Below are positions 1 through 5,636 of a stretch of DNA of 7,797 nucleotides, piece after piece (the stretch's first letter is position 1; each line of letters starts with the position of its first letter). Source of the stretch: a bacterium (GTDB lineage: Bacteria; Cyanobacteriota; Vampirovibrionia; Gastranaerophilales; Gastranaerophilaceae); contig SFZC01000090.1 in the NCBI GenBank assembly GCA_004558955.1, positions 1 through 7,797 of the forward strand, in the 5' to 3' direction. Under the pieces are notes generated by a model that ran no database searches, was not told the DNA's origin, and saw only the letters and a program-made list of their open reading frames with translations. The position numbers and the translations under genes are program-made.

Positions 1-2
1 GA

Positions 3-1652
3 GAAGCCCGTTATAATGCAGGACAGTTGATTTTGGAAGAAAATCCGGGGCTTGCCTACAGATATTTTGACAAGGTTTCAAAATCAGATATGGAAGACGG
101 ATACAAATACGCCTCAGAATACTTTAAGGCAAGAATTACCGCAACAAAAATAAGATATTCCGGCAAAAAACCGTCAGATAGAAAAATCAAAGAGGTTGAA
201 GTTCCGTTTAGAGCATATTTAGAAAAATATCCTGACGGAAGATTAGCGGCTAACGTGGCTAGAACTTGGAAAAAGTTTAACCCGAAATTATCAAAATCCG
301 ACAGAATTTTAATTGCCCGTGCTTATACGCTTTCTAAAAATAATATAGAAGCAATGAATACTATTTCAACGATTCCGGAGAAAGATGTTTGGGCATTAAA
401 GACATTGGTCTATTACAGTCGAAGAGATTACAAAAACGGAAACGCTCTCCTTGACAAATGGATTAAACAACAAAACAAAACTGTTTCAAGAAAAGATTTT
501 AACCGTGTAATAGACGGGTATGTTGCTCAATATACGGAATCTACTGACAAATACAAAATATTATCAACCTTGTTAAATTCTGCAAAAGACCCTAAAAAAG
601 ACTATATTTGGAATTTAAAATGTAAATATTCCCCTGAAGGTGAAAAATATCCTTGTTACAACGGCTTATACAATTCTTTCCCGACAGGAGATTATTCCCG
701 TAATGCCATGTTTAAAACTTTTTCTTACTCTTTGAAAGAAAGAAATTACCAAAAGAGCAGAAGCCTTGCCAATACTTATTTAGAAAAATACAGCAATTCA
801 AAAGAGGCTCCAATGGTAATGTTTTGGGTGGCTAAAATCGACAATAACAGAGATATGTTTAACAATATTATTAAACAATATCCTGATTCTTTTTACGCAT
901 ACCGTTCGTTCTGGATAACAAAAGGACTTAAAAGTGCAACTGTTAGAGGTCAACTCAAAAATAAACCCGTAGTTTACCCGTACAAAATGCCGGGGCTAAA
1001 AAGCACACTATATGCTTTGATGTGCGTAAATGATTATGAAATGATAAAAAAATATTCCGATGACAAATTCATTGAAAGTTGGGTAGAATACGAAAATGGC
1101 AACTATACAACTTCAATGATTATCGCACGGGATGCAATGTCAAAATTGCCTGAAAAACCTAACAAATCAGATTTAAGATGGCGTTTGGTTTACCCGCAGA
1201 ATTATTTTGCACAAGTTAAAAAATATGCCTCTCAAACTCAGAATAACGAAGCCTTAATAATGGCAATATTAAGAGAAGAAAGCTCGTTTAATACAAAAGC
1301 ACAAAGTGGAGTGGGGGCAATGGGTTTAATGCAACTTATGCCTGATACGGCACAAGATGTTGCAAGCAGAAATAAAATTTCACTGGAAACGATTTATCTT
1401 GTAAATCCTGAAATAAATATAAAATTAGGCAACCTTTATTATTCGGAACTTAAAAAAGGACTCGGTAACGATGATATTTCTGCAGTTGCGGCTTATAATG
1501 GCGGAATTGGAGCGGTTACGGGGTGGAAAAACAAGTTAAATTATTCTGATGTTGATGAATTTATCATACAAATCCCGTACGAGGAAACTCAATATTATAT
1601 TGAAAAAATATTCGGAAGTTATTGGAACTACACAAGGATTTATCAGCGATAA
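3..1652 (+). CDS. slt: Soluble lytic murein transglycosylase (Slt-like), 5'-partial
   Basis: Predicted to cleave the MurNAc-GlcNAc bond of peptidoglycan non-hydrolytically, leaving 1,6-anhydro-MurNAc ends, in the periplasm. The long N-terminal part is rich in charged, helical, TPR-like repeats, as in the superhelical domain of Slt70. The C-terminal SLT domain is clear. Its motif REESSF has the catalytic Glu at 1278-1280, GLMQLMP lies at 1323-1343, and AYNGG at 1491-1505 replaces the common AYNAG. The frame is open to the left edge (EARYNAGQL precedes the first possible start), so the true start and any signal peptide lie outside; a TTG at 27 is not a credible start. The gene ends in TAA, and a spoIID-like gene follows 52 nt later on the same strand with no terminator between them. 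Family assignment is firm; the exact subtype and natural substrate are inferred. Confidence 0.9.
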   Translation, partial: EARYNAGQLILEENPGLAYRYFDKVSKSDMEDGYKYASEYFKARITATKIRYSGKKPSDRKIKEVEVPFRAYLEKYPDGRLAANVARTWKKFNPKLSKSDRILIARAYTLSKNNIEAMNTISTIPEKDVWALKTLVYYSRRDYKNGNALLDKWIKQQNKTVSRKDFNRVIDGYVAQYTESTDKYKILSTLLNSAKDPKKDYIWNLKCKYSPEGEKYPCYNGLYNSFPTGDYSRNAMFKTFSYSLKERNYQKSRSLANTYLEKYSNSKEAPMVMFWVAKIDNNRDMFNNIIKQYPDSFYAYRSFWITKGLKSATVRGQLKNKPVVYPYKMPGLKSTLYALMCVNDYEMIKKYSDDKFIESWVEYENGNYTTSMIIARDAMSKLPEKPNKSDLRWRLVYPQNYFAQVKKYASQTQNNEALIMAILREESSFNTKAQSGVGAMGLMQLMPDTAQDVASRNKISLETIYLVNPEINIKLGNLYYSELKKGLGNDDISAVAAYNGGIGAVTGWKNKLNYSDVDEFIIQIPYEETQYYIEKIFGSYWNYTRIYQR

Positions 1653-1670
1653 ATATCATATATTTGAATT

Positions 1671-1698
1671 ATTACAAAATTGAAGAAAGTGCTAAAAT
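1671..1698 (+). promoter_or_regulatory. Candidate extended -10 promoter abutting the spoIID-like gene
   Basis: A -35-like ATTACA (1671-1676, 4 of 6 to consensus) is followed after 16 bp by an extended -10 TGCTAAAAT (1690-1698). The -10 hexamer lies at -12 to -7 relative to the ATG at 1705, so transcription would be expected to start at or near the A of the ATG. The 10-mer GTGCTAAAAT recurs in the LysM promoter at 3115-3124. A second TATAAT at 1698-1703 overlaps it, but would place the start inside the coding region. Confidence 0.5.
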
Positions 1699-1704
1699 AT
1701 AATT

Positions 1705-2571
1705 ATGAAGAAGATTTTAATTACACTAACGATATTAATAATAAATTTAATTATAACAAACCCTGCAAATGCTATTAAAATAGGGCTTTTAACCAATGTA
1801 GAAGAAGCCGGAATAGGGGTTAACGTCAACGGCAGAATGATTGACGTAAACACAAATAAAACAGTTTGTACGGCAGATGCAATGCGCGGTTACGTTATCG
1901 TTCCTTACAAAAATGCAATTGCAGTAAAAGCCGGTTCTCAAGTTTATTCACTCGGCACAAATGCCATTGTTTTGCGTACCGATAGTTACGGTTATGTAAG
2001 CACAAAAGGCAAATGGTATCACGGCAAATTGATGGTTAAAAATGTCGGCGGAAAACTTATTGTAATAAATGATATTGATTTAGAAAGCTATTTAAAAGGC
2101 GTTGTTCCATCTGAAATGCCTGCGAGTTGGGAATTTGAAGCACTAAAGGCTCAAGCAATCGCAGCAAGAAGTTTTGCACTTGCAAACTTAGGCAAACAGG
2201 CAAAATACGGATACGATTTGAAGGATAACACGGAAGACCAAGCCTACGGCGGAGCATCAGCAGAAACAAATATTACAAATAAAGCTGTTGATGAAACTCA
2301 CGGACTTGTTTTAACTTATGATATGAAAATTATTTCGGCATACTATTCGGCATCTGCTGGCGGAATGACCTCAAGTTCGGTTTGGGGCGGTTATGCACCA
2401 TATTTACATTCCGTTCCGTCTTTTGACGATAATGTTGCAAAAAACGGGCATGGTGTCGGTATGTCACAGCATGGGGCTAATAACTTGGCAAAACAAGGCT
2501 ACAACGCTTACCAAATTCTGCAATATTTCTATTCAAACGTTAAATTTGCAAAATTAAACAAGGACACATAA
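1705..2571 (+). CDS. Secreted SpoIID/LytB-domain protein, putative lytic transglycosylase
   Basis: SpoIID-family proteins cleave peptidoglycan glycan strands, preferring strands stripped of stem peptides. Residues 1-23 are a signal peptide (KK, a long Ile/Leu core, then ANA before the cleavage site). The domain signatures are DLESYLKGVVPSEMP with the presumed catalytic Glu at residue 137, then QAIAARSFAL, the serine/glycine segment YYSASAGG (213-220), VWGG, and the C-terminal HGVGMSQHGA (249-258). At 288 aa it is shorter than Bacillus SpoIID (about 340 aa). The segment between SVPSFDD and HGVGMSQ is only a few residues, where sporulation-type members carry a long insert. The start is fixed by the signal peptide. 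No good ribosome site sits at normal distance; GAAGAAAG at 1682-1689 is about 15 nt away. It follows slt closely, so both may act in wall turnover. Nothing else here suggests sporulation, so a general or division-linked wall role is more likely. Confidence 0.88.
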   Translation: MKKILITLTILIINLIITNPANAIKIGLLTNVEEAGIGVNVNGRMIDVNTNKTVCTADAMRGYVIVPYKNAIAVKAGSQVYSLGTNAIVLRTDSYGYVSTKGKWYHGKLMVKNVGGKLIVINDIDLESYLKGVVPSEMPASWEFEALKAQAIAARSFALANLGKQAKYGYDLKDNTEDQAYGGASAETNITNKAVDETHGLVLTYDMKIISAYYSASAGGMTSSSVWGGYAPYLHSVPSFDDNVAKNGHGVGMSQHGANNLAKQGYNAYQILQYFYSNVKFAKLNKDT

Positions 2572-2655
2572 GCCGATATAGCGTGATTTTCAGTGTGATA
2601 TATCCTTGTATATATTATTATTACTAAGTTTTAAGCATTTTTTTCTGAAAAACCC

Positions 2656-2684
2656 TTGACAGACGTAACTTTAACGAGTATAAT
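2656..2684 (+). promoter_or_regulatory. Consensus sigma-70 promoter of the HU gene
   Basis: TTGACA at 2656-2661, exactly 17 bp of spacer, then TATAAT at 2679-2684: both hexamers match consensus completely. Transcription should start near 2691, giving a leader of about 65 nt before the ATG at 2756. This suits very high constitutive expression of an abundant nucleoid protein. Confidence 0.9.
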
Positions 2685-2742
2685 CAGCTAGTCGATATAC
2701 GAACTCTGCGGAAATGGTACTTTCGTAGGTTTAAAAAGGAAG

Positions 2743-2750
2743 AAGGAGGT
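2743..2750 (+). promoter_or_regulatory. Perfect Shine-Dalgarno site of HU
   Basis: AAGGAGGT is fully complementary to the anti-Shine-Dalgarno end of 16S rRNA and lies 5 nt before the ATG at 2756. It is much stronger than the sites of the other genes in the window and confirms the HU start. Confidence 0.9.
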
Positions 2751-2755
2751 TCAGA

Positions 2756-3028
2756 ATGAACAAAGAAGAATTAGTAAAAGAAGTATCAAAAAAATCAAAA
2801 GTTTCACAAAAAGCAACTGCTGATATTTTGGCTGCAACATTAGAAACAATCCAAAAAACAGTTTCTAAAGGTAAAAAAGTTACTCTAGTTGGTTTCGGAA
2901 CTTTCGAAGCTCGCAAAAGAGCAGCAAGAACCGGTAGAAACCCTCAAACAGGTGCAGCTTTGAAAATCGCTGCTAAAACTGTTCCGGCTTTCACAGCAGG
3001 TAAAAAATTCAAAGAACTTGTAAAATAG
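2756..3028 (+). CDS. hup: HU-family DNA-binding (histone-like) protein
   Basis: A 90-residue protein of the HU/IHF family. HU binds DNA as a dimer with little sequence preference, bends it, and helps package the nucleoid and assist replication, recombination and transcription. The N-terminal helical dimerisation part (about 1-45) begins MNKEELVKEV. It is followed by VGFGTFEARKRAARTGRNPQ and the flexible arm (about 53-75), whose Pro63 in GRNPQTG is the residue that intercalates in HU-DNA complexes. It ends FTAGKKFKELVK. Length and all signature positions are normal for HU. The single-subunit style, lacking IHF-specific features, points to HU rather than IHF. It is monocistronic: a consensus promoter lies upstream and a strong terminator starts 18 nt after the TAG stop. 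It is the only gene here that ends in TAG. Confidence 0.97.
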   Translation: MNKEELVKEVSKKSKVSQKATADILAATLETIQKTVSKGKKVTLVGFGTFEARKRAARTGRNPQTGAALKIAAKTVPAFTAGKKFKELVK

Positions 3029-3046
3029 TTTTTGAGAAAACGATTT

Positions 3047-3088
3047 AAAAACAGCAATCTTGTATAAGGTTGCTGTTTTTGTTTGTTT
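3047..3088 (+). terminator. Rho-independent terminator of HU
   Basis: The left arm 3047-3061 (AAAAACAGCAATCTT) pairs with the right arm 3066-3080 (AAGGTTGCTGTTTTT) over 15 bp with one T-G wobble and a four-base loop GTAT. A T-rich tract (3076-3088) follows. The A-rich left arm could also allow weak termination from the other strand, but no minus-strand gene needs it. Confidence 0.93.
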
Positions 3089-3095
3089 ACAATTC

Positions 3096-3124
3096 TTGTC
3101 GGACGGCTTTTTTCGTGCTAAAAT
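3096..3124 (+). promoter_or_regulatory. Promoter of the LysM-GH13 unit
   Basis: TTGTCG (3096-3101), 17 bp, then TAAAAT (3119-3124) preceded by TGC, making an extended -10 TGCTAAAAT. The start is expected near 3131, leaving a leader of about 27 nt that contains the ribosome site AAGAGG (3146-3151), 6 nt before the ATG at 3158. It lies just downstream of the HU terminator, so the LysM gene starts a separate transcription unit. Confidence 0.7.
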
Positions 3125-3157
3125 GATTTCACAAGAGAGTAATAAAAGAGGTATTAA

Positions 3158-3832
3158 ATGAAAAGTTCGACTATAAGAAGATCCACACTATCGAAAGAAA
3201 CAATGGAAGTTATTGAAAATTTGGCAAAGGAACAGGAAGAAAGCGGTTTACCGGGCGAATATGTAAGACCTGACGAAATCGAAACTTCAAACAAAGAAAA
3301 CGAACCGAACGCAATGTCACAAGAAATCGACTTGTTATGGCAAAATTTCAAAACAAACCAATTCAATACAAATTCTCCGATTATAAATATTATTATAGGA
3401 ATTATAATCGGTGTTGTTGCAACATTATTGGTACTATTCGGCATTAGTGCGTTATCTTCTGACGCTCCAAACACAGGCAAGAAAAGCAATTTTGGAATTG
3501 AAAGAATTTTCTCACACAAAAAAGCAGTAAAAGAACCGACACTTGAACAACAAGCGGCAGTAGAAGAACAGGCGGGAACTCAACAAAAAGTTTCTATTTC
3601 TGAAGAAAATGAAGAAATTGCACAAAATAACGAAGAGAAATCACAATCAGAAGAAAACGTTGATACTTCAAAAATGACTAAATATGTTGTTAAAAACGGT
3701 GACACCGCTGAAAAAATTATCAAAAATCATTACGGTACATATTCTGAAGAAAAAGCACAAATGGTTATGAAGGCTAACAATTTGTCATCACTCGACAGAA
3801 TCAACATTGACCAAGAACTTTTACTTCCATAA
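3158..3832 (+). CDS. Single-pass membrane protein with C-terminal LysM domain
   Basis: A 224-residue protein with four visible parts. The N-terminal region (1-73) is hydrophilic, acidic and not a signal peptide. Residues about 74-99 form a strongly hydrophobic membrane segment (INIIIGIIIGVVATLLVLFG). A linker (about 100-172) is first basic (KKSNFGIERIFSHKKAVK) and then rich in Glu and Gln, probably disordered. A LysM domain (about 174-224) opens with KYVVKNGDTAEKIIKNHYG and ends ANNLSSLDRINIDQELLLP right at the C-terminus. LysM domains bind N-acetylglucosamine-containing glycans, usually peptidoglycan, so the likely role is to tether the inner membrane to the wall. This needs an N-in/C-out topology, although the basic residues just after the membrane segment do not fit the positive-inside rule well. 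The stop codon overlaps the ribosome site of the GH13 gene, indicating coupled expression. I do not recognise a named family for the full protein. Confidence 0.82.
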   Translation: MKSSTIRRSTLSKETMEVIENLAKEQEESGLPGEYVRPDEIETSNKENEPNAMSQEIDLLWQNFKTNQFNTNSPIINIIIGIIIGVVATLLVLFGISALSSDAPNTGKKSNFGIERIFSHKKAVKEPTLEQQAAVEEQAGTQQKVSISEENEEIAQNNEEKSQSEENVDTSKMTKYVVKNGDTAEKIIKNHYGTYSEEKAQMVMKANNLSSLDRINIDQELLLP

Positions 3833-3836
3833 GGAA
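3831..3836 (+). promoter_or_regulatory. Ribosome binding site overlapping the LysM stop codon
   Basis: AAGGAA shares its first two bases with the TAA stop of the LysM gene (3830-3832) and sits 8 nt before the ATG at 3845. Ribosomes ending on LysM would cover it, so translation of the GH13 gene is probably coupled to LysM. It supports 3845 as the start. Confidence 0.75.
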
Positions 3837-3844
3837 AAACAAAT

Positions 3845-5392
3845 ATGAAAAAATTTGGCAAAGCATTAGGTATAGCGGCAATTTTGCTGGGTATGAGGTC
3901 AGTCGGCGCTTTTGCTCAAACGCCTGATTGGCACAACGGTTTGAGAACTCATTTTCTAAACAATGAAACTGTCATTATGGAAGTGAATATTCGTTCCTTT
4001 AACGCTCAGGATATTGACGGGGACGGATTTATTCAGGAAGATATCGGCGAAGTTCGAGGAAATTTTCTCAATGCAATAAACCGACTTGATGAGATAAAAA
4101 GTCTTGGTGTCAATACATTGCACATTTTGCCTGTCACTCCAACGGGAAAATTAAAAGCACTCGGTACTGCGGGAAGCCTTTATGCTGCCTAAGATTTTCA
4201 ATCAATAAATCCTGATTTGGTTGATAAAACTTCAAACTTAACTCCTGTAGAACAGGCAAAAAAATTCATAGAAGAAGCCCACAAACGCAATATTTCGATA
4301 ATTATTGACGTTCCTGCGTGTGCGTCTTACGATTTATACTTGCAACGACCTGATTTATTTGTAAGTAACCCATCAGGAGAACCCGTCATGCCTGCCGATT
4401 GGACGGATGTAAGACTACTTGCAACAGGTGATTCCGATAAAGTTGATGCTAACGTTTACGGATTATACAAAGATTTTGTCAAATTCGTAATAGACTTGGG
4501 AGCTGACGGAATAAGAGCCGATGTTGCTCACTGCAAAACACCTTTGTTTTGGAGGGAATTGATTGAATATTCAAGAACAAAAGACCCTGAATTTTTGTGG
4601 ATTGCGGAATCTTCCGATTCTTGGCACGACTCAATCTCTCCACAAGCCGTATTCACACCTTATGACAAGTTATTGGAAGCAGGTTTTGACGGATACTACG
4701 GTTCATTTTTCAACTTGAAAGACTGGAAAACTTCAAAAGATTTGTATAAACAATTATCTTTTACGATAAACGACAATAAAAGATTTAAAGAACCTAAAAG
4801 CGTAATCGGAAGTTTCACGACCCACGACGAAGTCAGCCCGATACTACTCAAAGGTCCCGCACTTAGCGATATGATGATTTGGCTCAGTGCGACTTTACCG
4901 CTTAACACATACTTCCCTGACGGATTTCAAACAGGCGATGATTATATGTACAAAATGGGCAACAAATTAGCTACAACGTCAAACACCGATGACGATACAT
5001 ATTTTGTTCATCGTGGAAAGATTGATATTTTCAATTTTTCAAGAAAACCGGGCGGAACTAACACAACCTTGAAAAACAATTTGATGTTAAGTAATAACGT
5101 TAAAGCCGGGTTAATTCCGCTATTAAATTCGGGAACTTTTACTCCGCTAAAAACGAATAATCAAAAAGTTTTTGCATATTCTATTGAAAATTCGACAAAA
5201 AAAGTAATTACAATAGGAAACTTAGATTATGAAAATCCACAAAACGTAAGTTTCAAAATTCCGAAATATAACCCAAGATTTAAGGTTTTACCTATAAAAA
5301 TCACGAACATGCCTGACATTAAAAAGGGTAAACTTTCAGCAACTCTAAACCCGGGAGAAATTGTAGTTCTGATAGTAAATGAGTTAATCTAA
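3845..5392 (+). pseudogene. Secreted GH13 alpha-amylase-family gene broken by an in-frame TAA
   Basis: GH13 enzymes act on alpha-glucosidic bonds. Codons 1-24 encode a signal peptide ending AFA, so the product is exported. After VIMEVNIRSF comes a calcium-loop-like DIDGDGFIQED (56-66), then LGVNTLHILPVTPTG. Codon 116 (4190-4192) is TAA, between GSLYAA and DFQSINPDL; many GH13 proteins have Lys here (YxxKD), so AAA to TAA is the simplest explanation. The same frame then runs to 5392, 515 coding positions if the stop is ignored. The triad is preserved: nucleophile Asp226 in GIRADVAH, acid/base Glu255 in WIAES, and Asp328 in TTHDE. Region I reads IIDVPACASYD, lacking the usual Asn-His. A C-terminal all-beta region follows. 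The part after the stop has no ribosome site (only a TTG at 4217), so it is not a separate gene. It could be a recent pseudogene, a strain polymorphism, a sequencing error or a read-through product. Confidence 0.85.
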
Positions 5393-5397
5393 AAAAT

Positions 5398-5562
5398 CTA
5401 TTTTGTAATGTCTATCAAATCACTAATTTTGCAATCCAAAAATAAACAAATCTTTTCTACCGTATCTAGGGTAATATTTGTTCGTTTACCTCGAATTATT
5501 TCGGAGATTTTAGCCTGACTAATTTCTGTAGCCTTGTGGAGTTCAACCCCTTCATAAAAAAA
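5398..5562 (-). pseudogene. Remnant of a small XRE/Cro-type helix-turn-helix regulator
   Basis: Read on the minus strand, this frame gives 54 residues: GVELHKATEISQAKISEIIR, then GKRTNITLDTVEKICLFLDC and KISDLIDITK, ending at TAG (5398-5400). The pattern (Leu-x-x-Ala-Thr-x-Ile-Ser-Gln-x-x-Ile-Ser-x-Ile-x-x-Gly-Lys, then LDTVEKIC and DCKISDLI) is that of the small Cro/C1-like HTH proteins (HTH_26 type), including the recognition helix. The first helix and any start codon in frame are missing: a TAA lies at 5565-5563 and only FFYEG precedes the homology. An ATG in another frame (5555-5553) would join this frame if the run GGGG (5550-5547) had one more G. It lies just beyond the ftsH terminator and antisense to the tail of the GH13 transcript. 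It is most likely a decayed gene fragment. Confidence 0.7.
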
Positions 5563-5575
5563 TTATATAACAAAT

Positions 5576-5608
5576 AAAAAGGCGAAATAAATATCATTCC
5601 GCCTTTTT
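5576..5608. terminator. Bidirectional terminator between the GH13 gene and ftsH
   Basis: AAAAAGGCG (5576-5584) and CGCCTTTTT (5600-5608) form a 9-bp stem around a 15-nt loop, with an A run on one side and a T run on the other. It therefore works as hairpin plus U-tract on both strands. It starts 28 nt past the ftsH stop and about 180 nt past the GH13 stop, as expected for convergent genes. Confidence 0.85.
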
Positions 5609-5636
5609 ACTTTTATATATTATTTTCAATTAAACC

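Noticed and set aside
27..29. TTG as the start of the slt-like gene
   Set aside because: The frame is open to the window edge with plausible protein before it and no ribosome site; the true start lies outside.
2057..2269. Open frames antisense to or overlapping the spoIID-like gene, HU, LysM and GH13 genes (2057-2269, 2731-2916, 3154-3519, 4696-4908)
   Set aside because: They lie opposite strongly supported genes, have no ribosome sites or recognisable domains, and reflect codon bias of the real genes.
2575..2604. Inverted repeat GATATA / TATATC and palindrome GATATATC after the spoIID-like gene
   Set aside because: All A/T except the ends, with a long loop and no T tract directly after it; too weak for a terminator or operator call.
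2639..2652. TTTTTTCTGAAAAA as a terminator for the spoIID-like gene
   Set aside because: A stem of only A-T pairs with a tiny loop, of a kind expected by chance in such AT-rich DNA.
4190..4192. TAA as a reassigned sense codon
   Set aside because: TAA terminates slt, the spoIID-like gene, the LysM gene, the GH13 gene and ftsH in this window, so it is a normal stop here.
4217..5392. The second half of the GH13 gene as an independent gene starting at TTG
   Set aside because: It is in the same frame as the first half, has no Shine-Dalgarno site, and would lack the N-terminal part of the barrel and the signal peptide.
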